A stretch of DNA of 64,000 nucleotides from Paenarthrobacter sp. PH39-S1 (GTDB lineage: Bacteria > Actinomycetota > Actinomycetes > Actinomycetales > Micrococcaceae), in NCBI RefSeq assembly GCF_030063245.1, contig NZ_JASISR010000007.1:62001-126000 (forward strand), given 5' to 3'. The notes under the pieces are model-generated. The model was not told the origin of the DNA, did no database searches, and saw only the letters and a list, made by a program, of their open reading frames with translations. The position numbers and the translations under genes were made by a program. Positions 35,377-48,913 of the stretch are shown in pieces. Each line of letters starts with the position of its first letter. The first letter of the stretch is position 1.

Positions 35377-36249
35377 CTAAAGCTGGTACTGGACGGCGAG
35401 ATTGTGGATCATCGCTGTCCTGACAATAGTCAGCGCTATCAGCAGCACAACCAGTACCGCCATACCACCGAACTGAATGCCGGCTTGGCGCGGCCCCTTC
35501 GGTGCATGTGCAAATATTAATGCGGCCAGTCCACCGGCGATCAGACCACCCAGATGGGCCTGCCAGGCAATGCCGGACACCATGAAACCAAGGGCCGCGT
35601 TGATGACGATCAGGATGACGATCTGCCGTACGTCTCCGCCGCGCCGACGCTGAATCACGAACAGCGCCCCGAAGAGTCCAAAAATGGCGCCGGATGCACC
35701 CACCACGGGACCGCCAGCCGGGGCCAGCAGCAGTACGCCGACGGAGCCCGCGAATGCCGATACAAGGTAAAGGGCCACGAATCGCAGCCGTCCGAGAGCG
35801 GGTTCGAGGGCGCGGCCCATTATCCAGAGGGCATACATATTGAACAGAATGTGCGGCAGGAAGTCCTGCGAGTGCAGAAAAGCTGACGTCAGCATGCGCC
35901 ACGGCTGCGTTTCCGTATAAACGGGTGCATACCAGCCGGATTGCTCCAGATTCAGGCCGGGGACCCATTCGAGGAGGTAAACCAGCGCGCACAGGCCGAT
36001 GATCACGTAGGTGGCCAGCGGCCGTCCGGGGACCGCTTCCCCACCGAACGCGGTGCGGTTTACCGGCGCCGCGCGGGCCGCTGCCTGCACACAGTCAACG
36101 CACTGGATTCCGACGGCGGCACCGCGCTGGCATTCCGGGCATGCCGGCCGGCCGCACCGCTGACAGAGCACGTAGGAAACGCGGTCAGGGTGGCGGGGGC
36201 AGACAGGGACCGCGGCTGGGGTGCCGGCCGTCGGAATCGGGTACGTCAC
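35377..36249 (-). CDS. Rhomboid-family intramembrane serine protease with N-terminal zinc finger
   Basis: A 290-residue membrane protease. Residues 17-55 hold a B-box-like Cys/His finger (CPRHPDRVSYVLCQRC then CPECQ and CVDC). About six to seven transmembrane helices follow, with the rhomboid catalytic serine in GASGAIFGLFG near 185 and the catalytic His in WQAHLGGLIAGG near 235; HILFNMYALWIMG carries the conserved His-Asn. Substrates are unknown. GTG at 36249 is 10 bases from the ppiA stop, so it is probably co-translated with ppiA. Confidence 0.88.
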   Translation of the reverse strand: MTYPIPTAGTPAAVPVCPRHPDRVSYVLCQRCGRPACPECQRGAAVGIQCVDCVQAAARAAPVNRTAFGGEAVPGRPLATYVIIGLCALVYLLEWVPGLNLEQSGWYAPVYTETQPWRMLTSAFLHSQDFLPHILFNMYALWIMGRALEPALGRLRFVALYLVSAFAGSVGVLLLAPAGGPVVGASGAIFGLFGALFVIQRRRGGDVRQIVILIVINAALGFMVSGIAWQAHLGGLIAGGLAALIFAHAPKGPRQAGIQFGGMAVLVVLLIALTIVRTAMIHNLAVQYQL

Positions 36250-36259
36250 GGTATGGGTG

Positions 36260-36790
36260 TTAGAGCTGCTCGACGGTGATGCTGCTAATCACAACGTCCT
36301 CGCGCGGCTTGTCGCCCGGGCCGGTGGATACGCCTTCGATAACGTCGACGACGGCCTTGGAGTCAGCATCGACAACTTCACCGAAAATGGTGTGCTTGCC
36401 CTGCAGCCAACCGGTGGGAATGGTGGTGATGAAAAACTGCGAGCCATTGGTCCCGGGGCCGGCATTGGCCATGGCCAGTTTGTAGGGCTCGTTGAAGTTC
36501 AGTTCCGGATGGATTTCGTCGCCGAACTGGTAACCGGGACCGCCGGTTCCACGCCCCAGGGGGTCGCCCGCCTGAATCATGAAGTCTTTGATGATGCGGT
36601 GGAAGATCGTCCCACTGTAAAGTGGTGCGTTGCTCTCTTCACCCGTGGCCGGGTGCTTCCACGCAATCTCTCCGGTTGCCAGACCAACGAAGTTCTTGAC
36701 CGTCTTCGGGGCGTGGTTGCCGAAGAGGTTAACCAGGATATCTCCGTGATTGGTATGAATGGTTGCTTTTGCGGTTGGGATAGCAGTCAT
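36260..36790 (-). CDS. ppiA: Peptidyl-prolyl cis-trans isomerase, cyclophilin type
   Basis: A 176-residue cytoplasmic cyclophilin that catalyses proline isomerisation during folding. Family motifs: GTIFHRIIKDFMIQAGDPLG (with active-site Arg and the FMIQ core) near 60-80, MANAGPGTNGSQFFIT near 108, and KHTIFGEVVD near 132. No signal peptide. It stands upstream of the rhomboid gene, an arrangement also found near crgA in other actinobacteria. Confidence 0.93.
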   Translation of the reverse strand: MTAIPTAKATIHTNHGDILVNLFGNHAPKTVKNFVGLATGEIAWKHPATGEESNAPLYSGTIFHRIIKDFMIQAGDPLGRGTGGPGYQFGDEIHPELNFNEPYKLAMANAGPGTNGSQFFITTIPTGWLQGKHTIFGEVVDADSKAVVDVIEGVSTGPGDKPREDVVISSITVEQL

Positions 36791-37012
36791 GGCGCCATTC
36801 TGCCACGTTAGGCGGTGAAGACACCGTACCGCTGCCGGAGTTCAGCGTTCAGTGAACCTGTGCGCCGGCGTGGAGCGGAATTTCCGCTTAAAACAGCGAT
36901 TCAACGGAGTATCTGGGCGTCTGCCGCCACCGGCCGACGCTGCGGGAATAGCCGGGAGCAGCCAATCAACGTAGGCTAAACAGGGAATTGTCAAATAATC
37001 CGGGAGGTAGTT

Positions 37013-38065
37013 GTGAAGAAAGCAGACCGCATTACCCACGACCTGGAGGACACGCTGACCAACAGCGTGGAAACTGCGCGCGACTGGGCAGCTCCTCATG
37101 TAGAGGCGGCCTTGAACTGGGCCGTCCCGAAATTGGAGAAAGGGCTTGAAAGCGCCTCTCCCATGGTGCAGGACACCCTCCGCAAGGCAGCACACTACAC
37201 CGCCGAGGGCGTGGCGAATGTGACTCCGAGGATTCAGGAGGGACTGGAAAGGCTGGCCCCGCGAATTTCGGACGCGGTGGATGGGGCAACGCCTCGCATC
37301 CAGGAAACCCTGGACAAGGCTGCACCCGCCATTTCAACGGCCAAGAACAAGGTAGTCGGTGACTACCTGCCGCTGCTTTCCGGAAAATTGGGCGACGCAG
37401 CGCAGGCCTTCGGCAAGGCACTCGAAAACGCCAAGACACCGGAACAGGTCAATGTTGTGGTTGCAAAACTCACCGGCGACAAGAAGACTATCGCCAAAGC
37501 GCAGAAGGCCGCCGCGAAGGCCGGCAAGAAGACCGCCGCGGAGCTGGCCCGACAGGGCAAGAGTGGCCATAAGGGCTGGCTCGTCGTCGGAGTGGTGGCC
37601 GCTGCGGTGGCTGCCGGTGCCGCCGCTTGGAGGGCTTCCCGACCGGTCGAAGATCCCTGGCAGACCCCGGCTCCGGTCAGTCCTTCCCCATCGACCTCCC
37701 TGACCGACGCAGTCAAGGACAAAGCAGGCGACGTCAAGGATGCCGCAGCGGAAAAGGTTAACGACCTGGCCACTGCCGCCAAGGACAAGGCCGACGACGT
37801 TAAAGACGCGGTGGGCGACAAGGCCGACGACGTTAAAGACACGGTGGGCGACAAAGCCGACGACGTTAAAGACACGGTGGGCGACAAAGCCGACGACGTT
37901 AAAGACACGGTGGGCGACAAAGCCGACGACGCAGCCGAGTCCGCGGTCAATGCCGCAGATGAAGCACCCGGCGTGAGCAAACACGTAGCCAAGGACGCCA
38001 AGACCGCCGTCAATAACATCGCCGCGCATATTGATCATCCAGCGGACAAAGCCAAAGATCAGTAG
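37013..38065 (+). CDS. LEA/apolipoprotein-like repeat protein with membrane anchor
   Basis: A 350-residue hypothetical protein. Residues 1-170 form long amphipathic helices with loose repeats (TPRIQEGLERLAPRISDAVD, ATPRIQETLDKAAP). A hydrophobic helix lies near 185-203 (WLVVGVVAAAVAAGAAAW). The C-terminal third contains four 11-residue units KADDVKDTVGD of the LEA type, which form helices on drying or membranes. Start is GTG after GGGAGG. A stress or membrane-stabilising role is suggested by composition only. Confidence 0.75.
   Translation: MKKADRITHDLEDTLTNSVETARDWAAPHVEAALNWAVPKLEKGLESASPMVQDTLRKAAHYTAEGVANVTPRIQEGLERLAPRISDAVDGATPRIQETLDKAAPAISTAKNKVVGDYLPLLSGKLGDAAQAFGKALENAKTPEQVNVVVAKLTGDKKTIAKAQKAAAKAGKKTAAELARQGKSGHKGWLVVGVVAAAVAAGAAAWRASRPVEDPWQTPAPVSPSPSTSLTDAVKDKAGDVKDAAAEKVNDLATAAKDKADDVKDAVGDKADDVKDTVGDKADDVKDTVGDKADDVKDTVGDKADDAAESAVNAADEAPGVSKHVAKDAKTAVNNIAAHIDHPADKAKDQ
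37787..37918 (+). repeat. 33-base tandem repeat in the LEA-like gene
   Basis: Four in-frame 33-base units (37787-37819, 37820-37852, 37853-37885, 37886-37918) encode KADDVKD[A/T]VGD. Units 3 and 4 are identical, and a partial fifth unit follows. Near identity at DNA level points to recent expansion. Confidence 0.92.
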
Positions 38066-38112
38066 ACAAGTTAATGTACGGGCCGGTTCTTTTTTCTGAG
38101 CCGTCCGGGTTA

Positions 38113-38150
38113 GGCAGCGGAGGGACTCCCGGTGGGGTCCCTCCGCTGCC
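38113..38150. terminator. Strong hairpin, probable terminator of the LEA-like gene
   Basis: GGCAGCGGAGGGAC (38113-38126) and its perfect complement (38137-38150) form a 14-base-pair stem with a 10-base loop. It lies 48 bases after the stop codon. No T-run follows, so intrinsic termination is less sure. Confidence 0.6.
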
Positions 38151-38176
38151 GTGTTCAGGGTGCTAGATTTGGCCTA

Positions 38177-39061
38177 ATGCCATACGAAACAGCCGATGAG
38201 GGTTCCCCGGAACGGTCCTTTGCAGCGGCAGAGGCCCGGCCGAGCGTTTCCATCGTGATCCCGGCATACAACGAGGAAAGCGTTATCCGGCAATGTCTCA
38301 CGGCGGCCGTCTACCAATCGGTCCCCGCAGACGAGATCATTGTCGTGGACAATAGATCCACGGACCAAACCTGCCGGATAGTCCGTCAGATGCAAACCGA
38401 ATACCCCGAAAGCCCGATACTCCTGGTGCATCAAAGTGCGGAGCAGGGGTTGATTCCAACACGCAATTTCGGTCTCAACCGGGCGAGCGGAGATGTGCTG
38501 GGCCGCATCGACGCCGATTCTGTCCTGGAACCGGATTGGGTGGAACAGGTCCAGAATGCCTTCCTGGATCCCGCCGTCTCCGCGGTAACAGGGCCGGTGG
38601 TCTACTACGACATGCCGCTGCGCCGCTTCGGTCTCAAAGCCGACGACAAAATGCGCCAGCTGATGCTGCGGCTGGCCAAGCACCAGTACCATTTCCTCTT
38701 CGGCTCTAATATGGCTCTGCGCCGTTCGGCGTGGGAGGAAATCCGGTCTGAGACGTGTCGGGATGAACGCGATGAGATGCACGAGGACATCGACGTTTCG
38801 CTGCATTTGGCGGACCATCTGCTCAGGGTTCAGTACGTTCCCACCATGGTCAGCGGTATGTCCGCGCGCCGGCTGGAGGATTCCCTTAAGGATTACCGCT
38901 ATTACGTTAACCGCTTCGAGCGCACCTACAAGGCCCACAACGTGCGGAAGATTGCGCTCAAGGCTCCTATGGTGGTGTATTTCTCGGTCTATTTTCCCGC
39001 CAAGGTCCTCAGGTCCTTGCATACCGCCGGTGTCAATCAAATGGCGCGCCGGCCGCGCTGA
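38177..39061 (+). CDS. Family 2 glycosyltransferase
   Basis: A 294-residue GT-A fold transferase that uses a nucleotide sugar. Motifs: VSIVIPAYNEESVIRQCL near 25-42, EIIVVDNRSTDQTCRIV near 55-70, the metal-binding D-x-D in GRIDADSVLEPDW near 115, and HEDIDVSLHLADH near 208, the acidic/His catalytic region. A hydrophobic C-terminal segment may touch the membrane. ATG at 38177 stands 7 bases after a TAGATT -10-like box, suggesting a leaderless mRNA. Acceptor and sugar are unknown. Confidence 0.85.
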   Translation: MPYETADEGSPERSFAAAEARPSVSIVIPAYNEESVIRQCLTAAVYQSVPADEIIVVDNRSTDQTCRIVRQMQTEYPESPILLVHQSAEQGLIPTRNFGLNRASGDVLGRIDADSVLEPDWVEQVQNAFLDPAVSAVTGPVVYYDMPLRRFGLKADDKMRQLMLRLAKHQYHFLFGSNMALRRSAWEEIRSETCRDERDEMHEDIDVSLHLADHLLRVQYVPTMVSGMSARRLEDSLKDYRYYVNRFERTYKAHNVRKIALKAPMVVYFSVYFPAKVLRSLHTAGVNQMARRPR

Positions 39062-39079
39062 TCCGGAGCGGCGGCTGGG

Positions 39080-39973
39080 TTACTGCGGAGGATGTGGCGC
39101 TTTCACCCCGGACCGCCCCTGCCTCAGCACCACGACCGCCAGGCCGACCAGAATCAGTCCCAGACCCACATAGGTCCCGCCGGGAAGTTTCTCACCCAGG
39201 AAAACCGCCGCGAGCACAGCTGCACCGGGAATCTCCAACAGGATAATCATCGAGACCACCAAGGGGCTGATCGTCGCCAACAGGTGATTGAAAATGCTGT
39301 GCCCCATGATCTGCGCCACCAGGGTTACGGCTAAAATTCCGAGCCACGCCTTCCCATCAAATCCCGTAAGGGGCTGTCCGAGGGCCGCGCACATCACGGC
39401 CAGCAGGAGGGCACAGGCTCCGTAGCACAGGGTGGTGTAAACGCCTGTCGACATGGTGCGGCGCGCTTGCCCGCCCGCCATAGTGTAGAAGGCTGCCAGG
39501 GCGCCACCGGCCACTGCCAGCCCGTCCCCCAGAATCGCCTCTGGCGACACCGTCAGGTCAAAGCCGGAAATCACCAGCACCCCGGCCAGGGCCATTCCTA
39601 AACCGCCGAGGACAGCACGAGCGGGCCGGATGCCGCCGAACAGCTGATAGAAGGCGATCCAGGCGGCCTGCAGACAAACCAACGCGGTGGCGGCAGCCAC
39701 GCTGGTCAGTTTCAAGGCGGAAATGAAACAGGCAAAGTGCAGTGCCAGCGCCACGGCGGCAATGGCCGACCATTGATATTCCGCCGTGCCAAGCTGACGG
39801 AAACGCGTGCGCTGGCGGATCCCTGCAGGGACACCCATAATGACGGCCCCCAGCGAGTTCCGCCAAAACGCTATGGCAAGAGCAGGCGCCGCCGTTGCCG
39901 CCATAATGGGACCGGACGCAGAAACGCCGATGACACCCAATGCGGCCAATAAATAGTTCACTTTTCCAACCAT
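39080..39973 (-). CDS. EamA/DMT-family membrane transporter
   Basis: A 297-residue inner-membrane exporter or permease of the drug/metabolite transporter superfamily. About ten hydrophobic helices form two EamA halves, with the first half around IAFWRNSLGAVIMGVP and LACLQAA-type LVCLQAAWIAFY, and the second starting near GLAVAGGALAAFYTMAGG and ending with ILVGLAVVVL. Substrates in this family range from amino acids to drugs. It is convergent with the glycosyltransferase gene, with an 18-base gap. Confidence 0.88.
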   Translation of the reverse strand: MVGKVNYLLAALGVIGVSASGPIMAATAAPALAIAFWRNSLGAVIMGVPAGIRQRTRFRQLGTAEYQWSAIAAVALALHFACFISALKLTSVAAATALVCLQAAWIAFYQLFGGIRPARAVLGGLGMALAGVLVISGFDLTVSPEAILGDGLAVAGGALAAFYTMAGGQARRTMSTGVYTTLCYGACALLLAVMCAALGQPLTGFDGKAWLGILAVTLVAQIMGHSIFNHLLATISPLVVSMIILLEIPGAAVLAAVFLGEKLPGGTYVGLGLILVGLAVVVLRQGRSGVKAPHPPQ

Positions 39974-40030
39974 AAGTCACCGGCCCAGCCGCCGCGTGAA
40001 GGCTGCCCAAGGGCCACCGGAGGCGACGAC

Positions 40031-40070
40031 AAAACGTCCCGGTCAGCAAATGCTGACCGGGACGTTTTCT
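40031..40070 (-). terminator. Rho-independent terminator of tRNA-Ala
   Basis: A near-perfect palindrome (40031-40048 with 40051-40068) forms a stem of about 17 base pairs with a minimal loop, ending in TTTT on the minus strand. It begins 4 bases beyond the tRNA-Ala CCA end and could also act on the opposite strand. Confidence 0.88.
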
Positions 40071-40071
40071 A

Positions 40072-40147
40072 TGGTGGAGGCACGGGGACTCGAACCCCGA
40101 ACCCCCTGCTTGCAAAGCAGGTGCGCTACCAATTGCGCCATGCCCCC
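40072..40147 (-). tRNA. tRNA-Ala (anticodon TGC)
   Basis: The minus strand folds as a 76-base tRNA: acceptor GGGGGCA with TGCCTCC, D arm GCGC-...-GCGC, anticodon arm CCTGC-TTTGCAA-GCAGG with anticodon TGC, T arm CGGGG-TTCGAGT-CCCCG and an encoded ACCA end. It is next to tRNA-Ile as in many actinobacteria. Confidence 0.96.
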
Positions 40148-40181
40148 ATAGGAATACTTCGTACTACCAGTGTAACCGGAC

Positions 40182-40301
40182 CTATTCCACCTTATCGGTC
40201 GCCTGGTTCCAGTTGGTTTTCTGAACTTTGGATTCCTGCCACTTCCTGCGAAGCACCAAAGCCCCTGCAACAGCCGCTCCAATAACCAGCAACTTCTTCA
40301 C
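40182..40301 (-). CDS. DLW-39 family microprotein
   Basis: A 39-residue protein, too short for ordinary gene calling, reading VKKLLVIGAAVAGALVLRRK and then WQESKVQKTNWNQATDKVE. The pattern (basic start, hydrophobic helix, K-W/R-W, and a C-terminal W-x-x-A-T-D) matches the DLW-39 family first noted in Streptomyces near gyrA, which also is exactly 39 residues long. GTG at 40301 follows a perfect GGAGG site. It lies between tRNA-Ala and tRNA-Ile. Function unknown; probably membrane-associated. Confidence 0.85.
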   Translation of the reverse strand: MKKLLVIGAAVAGALVLRRKWQESKVQKTNWNQATDKVE

Positions 40302-40326
40302 AAGTACCTCCGGAGGGTAGGTTCCG

Positions 40327-40400
40327 TGGGCGCACCAGGACTTGAACCTGGGACCTCTTCGTTATCAGCGAAGCGCTCTAACCGCCTGAGCTATGCGCCC
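40327..40400 (-). tRNA. tRNA-Ile (anticodon GAT)
   Basis: The minus strand folds as a 74-base tRNA: acceptor GGGCGCA with TGCGCCC, D arm GCTC-...-GAGC, anticodon loop CTGATAA with anticodon GAT flanked by the stem CTTCG/CGAAG, T arm CCAGG-TTCAAGT-CCTGG and discriminator A. CCA is not encoded. Confidence 0.96.
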
Positions 40401-40500
40401 TCCGGCCCTTGGCGGGCCGAAATAAAACTTTACAGCACCTTCACGTTCTGCCCAAATCGTGGCGACTGAACAGATGGCACCGTCCCGGACCGATGAGGGA

Positions 40501-41009
40501 TCAGTCATCCGTGAGGGTCACGCCGATGCCGCCCACCAGGGTGGCGGAGATGTTGTACAGCACGGCGGAGAGCATCGACAGCGCCGTCAGCAACACCACG
40601 TTGACCACCGCGATGATCGTGGCGAAGGACGCAACCTGTCCCAGCGAGGCAAATTTCTTCAGATCAAACCCACCGCCCTCCGAACCCTGGATATCCGTCA
40701 TGAGCGAGTTGACTTTCTCGAAGACGCCGGTTAAATCCAGCACCGTCCACAGCACAATCGAGGCCACCACGGTAACAATACCCAGCGCCACGGAGAGCAG
40801 GAAGGCCATCTTCAGGACGGACCATGGATCGATCTTACTGACCAGCAGACGGGCCCGCCTGGCCTTAGCCTTCGGCGCGGGTTTAACCAGGGCGGGCCTG
40901 CTGTTCGTGGGCCGCTGGGCTGCGGAGGGGGCAGCGGGGCGCTGCGGCGGCCGCGCCGGCGCACTCACCCGCGGGCCGGTAGACGGCCTGGGGTTTGAGT
41001 TACTCGTGC

Positions 41010-41013
<4 letters not shown>
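40501..41013 (-). CDS. DUF3566 transmembrane protein
   Basis: A 170-residue protein conserved next to gyrA in actinobacteria. The first 55 residues are Pro/Ala-rich and basic; two transmembrane helices lie near 68-95 ([20 protein letters not shown]) and 130-150 ([20 protein letters not shown]). The start is a TTG that overlaps the gyrA stop (TTGA), so its translation likely depends on gyrA. Homologues in mycobacteria (CwsA-region DUF3566) are thought to act at the cell envelope, but no activity is established. Confidence 0.88.
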
Positions 41014-43658
<2,645 letters not shown>

Positions 43659-43721
43659 TGTCTAAAGATTCCATTCCAGATATATATCGGATCAGTAATA
43701 TAAAGGGTCCTCGTTAAAGCC

Positions 43722-46179
<2,458 letters not shown>

Positions 46180-46716
46180 CTACCCATAGGTGTCACGGGG
46201 CCCGCGTCCTTTGACTGTCCTGTAACCCTTGCGCCAATTTGGAGCAGCCGGCGCCAGCACCTGGATCTTCGTTACGACGCCGGTCCCAAGCTCGGCATCG
46301 AAGCGCGCCAGCAGTGAGGAACTCAGCAGCCTCAGCTGAGTGGCCCAACTGGTTGAGTCACAACGAACCTGCAAGGCGGTGCCGGTAAAACTCTCCGGCT
46401 GGCAATGGGCCGAGATATCCGGGCCCACCAACGTATTCCACTGCGCCATCACCGAACCAACCGCTACGGGGGAGGACCAGCCCCGTTCGCTGATCAAACG
46501 ATTGACCACGTTTCCCAATCCCAACGGATCGCGGCCGGAATCCTTGATATCCAGGAAGGAGCGCCGCTTGGATTTTGGCTTGTCAGGTGGACGGCGGCCC
46601 GGGGCCAGCCGTATTTCGCCGCGGTTGGCGGCAGCGGCACGCATTCGATTCAATGCCGCCTGCGCCGCATCAATCCCGGTGGGCTGCTTGGCCGGATCCG
46701 GATCCTCATCCTTCAT
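46180..46716 (-). CDS. dciA: DciA (DUF721) replication initiation protein
   Basis: A 178-residue protein of the DUF721 family, the ancestral DnaB helicase loader that replaces DnaC in most bacteria. The core (about 65-160) reads PLGLGNVVNRLISERGWSSP, VAQWNTLVGPDISAHCQPES and a short TSWATQLRLLSSSLL strand-helix, as in known DciA proteins. The N-terminal ~60 residues are Arg/Lys-rich and probably bind DNA. It overlaps recF by 11 bases and follows AGGAG. Confidence 0.9.
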   Translation of the reverse strand: MKDEDPDPAKQPTGIDAAQAALNRMRAAAANRGEIRLAPGRRPPDKPKSKRRSFLDIKDSGRDPLGLGNVVNRLISERGWSSPVAVGSVMAQWNTLVGPDISAHCQPESFTGTALQVRCDSTSWATQLRLLSSSLLARFDAELGTGVVTKIQVLAPAAPNWRKGYRTVKGRGPRDTYG

Positions 46717-47926
46717 CGACTACTACTCCTCCAGGAATCACACGGATCTGCGCACCCGAAAGCTCCGCGGGAATGTCCGCGTCCACTGCGGCCGTTACCA
46801 GGACCTGTTCTGCCCCTGCCACGATTGATGCCAGTTTTCTGCGCCGCTGGACATCCAGCTCGGCAAAAACGTCATCCAGAATCAAAATCGGTGCGTTGCC
46901 TTCCACCTGTGCATCTTCCAGGAGAACATAATACGAGGCCAGCCGCAGCGACAGCGCGACGGACCACGTTTCACCGTGTGATGCATAGCCCCTTGCCGGT
47001 GCGCACCCCAATACGAGTTCCAGTTCATCCCTGTGGGGCCCCACCAGGGACAAGCCACGTTCCAGCTCGCGTCGCCGCGATGCGGCGAAACTCTGCACAT
47101 ACTTCAGCGTCAGTTCTTCGATGGACAATCCGGCCAACCCTCCCACTGCCCGTGGCTGCGGCGCTTCCGTCCCGCTGTCCTCTGCGGTGTTCCCGTCGTC
47201 GGAGAGGTTGTCCTCCAGCGTTGAGCGGTACTGCGCACTCAGTTCCTTGGATCCGTCGGTCAGCTGGCGATATGCCGCAGCTAAATGTGGTCTTAGTCTT
47301 TCGATCAGTTCAAGCCGGGCCGCCAGCAGGGCGGCGCCGGCAGATGCCATTTGCTGATCCCAGACATCCAGCGTTGTTTCGTTGGCCGCACTCACTCCAG
47401 ACCGTGAAAAGTGCTGGCTTCTCGCGGACTTCAGCAAGGCGTTGCGCTGCTTGAGCACCCGTTCGTAGTCACTACGGGTGGCGGCATGCCGCGGCAGTAG
47501 AGTAACCAGCAGTTCATCGAGAAAGCGCCGTCTGTTCCCCGGATCCCCCTTGACCAGGGACAGATCCTCGGGCGCGAAAAGCACCGACCTGCAGATGCCC
47601 AGGACATCGCGGGCCCGGACCGGATTGGCCCGATTGATTCGTGCCCTATTCGCCCGCGACGCATTGATCTCAACCTCGATGCTGACCGCCTGCTGACCGC
47701 GTACGAGTCTGGCCCGGATAATGGCCCGTTCACTGCCGAAACGCAACAGCGGTCCGTCAGAACTGACCCGGTGGGAATTGAGCGTGGAAAGATAACCCAC
47801 GGCCTCCACCAGATTGGTCTTGCCAAAACCGTTGGCTCCGATAAGAACGGTAATGCCGGGCTCCAGCAGTAGTTCGACCTGTTCGTAGCTGCGGAAATCG
47901 GTCAGGGACAGGTGCTGCAGATACAC
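46706..47926 (-). CDS. recF: RecF DNA repair and replication-restart ATPase
   Basis: A 406-residue SMC-like ATPase that loads RecA at gaps with RecO/RecR. Walker A is GANGFGKTNLVEA near 34, the signature-like region is in the middle, and Walker B is ILILDDVFAELD near 355. Start is GTG at 47926 (VYLQHLSLTDFRSY). It is placed 22 bases downstream of gnd in an unbroken minus-strand run from dnaA. Confidence 0.95.
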   Translation of the reverse strand: MYLQHLSLTDFRSYEQVELLLEPGITVLIGANGFGKTNLVEAVGYLSTLNSHRVSSDGPLLRFGSERAIIRARLVRGQQAVSIEVEINASRANRARINRANPVRARDVLGICRSVLFAPEDLSLVKGDPGNRRRFLDELLVTLLPRHAATRSDYERVLKQRNALLKSARSQHFSRSGVSAANETTLDVWDQQMASAGAALLAARLELIERLRPHLAAAYRQLTDGSKELSAQYRSTLEDNLSDDGNTAEDSGTEAPQPRAVGGLAGLSIEELTLKYVQSFAASRRRELERGLSLVGPHRDELELVLGCAPARGYASHGETWSVALSLRLASYYVLLEDAQVEGNAPILILDDVFAELDVQRRRKLASIVAGAEQVLVTAAVDADIPAELSGAQIRVIPGGVVVDEG

Positions 47927-47948
47927 GCCGTGCTCAGGTTCCCGTCCC

Positions 47949-48845
47949 TTAGGACGACGCCGGTTTGGCCGCTTTGGTGGCGTGCCCGCCGAACTGATTG
48001 CGCAGCGCAGAGACCATTTTCATGGCCGGGGAATCGTCCTGACGGGAGGCATAACGGGCGAAGAGCGCCGCCGTGATGGCGGGGGCAGGAACGGAGTTCG
48101 AGATAGCCTCCTCCACTGTCCACCGGCCTTCACCGGAATCATCAACAAAACCGGCAATTTTGGCGAGTCCGGGGTCCTCTTCCAACGCCTTGACCATCAG
48201 ATCCAACAGCCAGGAGCGCACGACAGTACCTTTCTGCCACGCCGCGAATGTCCCGGGCACATCCTTGATGATGTCCTTGGCCATCAGCAGCTCATAGCCT
48301 TCTGCATAAGACTGCATCAATCCGTATTCAATTCCGTTGTGTACCATTTTGGCGTAGTGTCCGGCACCGACATCGCCCACATGGACAAAACTTTCTGAAC
48401 GGGTTCCTTCGGGCCGCAGGGCATCGAAGATCGGCATGGCTGCGTCGACGTCGGCGGCTTCCCCGCCGGCCATTAGCCCATAGCCGTTTGCCAGGCCCCA
48501 GACTCCGCCGGAAACTCCACAGTCGACGAACCTGATCCCCTTTTCGGCCAATGAGGCCCCGTGCTTTTGATCTTCGGTGAAACGGGAATTTCCACCGTCG
48601 ATGATCATGTCACCGCTCTCCAACAGGCCTGATAGTTCATTGACGACGGCGTCCGTAACGTCGCCTGCTGGAACCATCACCCAGATGATCCTCGGGGTCG
48701 GCAAGGCCTTGACCAGTTCCGCCGGTGTGGGAACATCGGTTACTTCGGGGTTCCGGTCGTATCCGGTGACGTCAATGCCGGCATCCCGGAGGCGGGCCCT
48801 CATATTGAAACCCATTTTTCCAAGACCGATGAGACCGATATGCAC
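47949..48845 (-). CDS. gnd: 6-phosphogluconate dehydrogenase, decarboxylating (short, NAD+-type)
   Basis: A 298-residue dehydrogenase of the pentose phosphate pathway, converting 6-phosphogluconate to ribulose 5-phosphate and CO2. The Rossmann start is HIGLIGLGKMGFNM, then MIIDGGNSRF with substrate-binding residues near 95 and GAGHYAKMVHNGIEYGLMQS with the catalytic Lys near 165. The length is that of the short GndA-like form rather than the 470-residue enzyme. GTG at 48845 is the family start. Its place between dnaN and recF is typical for actinobacteria. Confidence 0.94.
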   Translation of the reverse strand: MHIGLIGLGKMGFNMRARLRDAGIDVTGYDRNPEVTDVPTPAELVKALPTPRIIWVMVPAGDVTDAVVNELSGLLESGDMIIDGGNSRFTEDQKHGASLAEKGIRFVDCGVSGGVWGLANGYGLMAGGEAADVDAAMPIFDALRPEGTRSESFVHVGDVGAGHYAKMVHNGIEYGLMQSYAEGYELLMAKDIIKDVPGTFAAWQKGTVVRSWLLDLMVKALEEDPGLAKIAGFVDDSGEGRWTVEEAISNSVPAPAITAALFARYASRQDDSPAMKMVSALRNQFGGHATKAAKPASS

Positions 48846-48913
48846 GGTATTTCTCTTTTCTGGAGGTGATAACTGCTGTTGGTTCAGGGCGGGTGACAAC
48901 CATCCCGGTGCTG

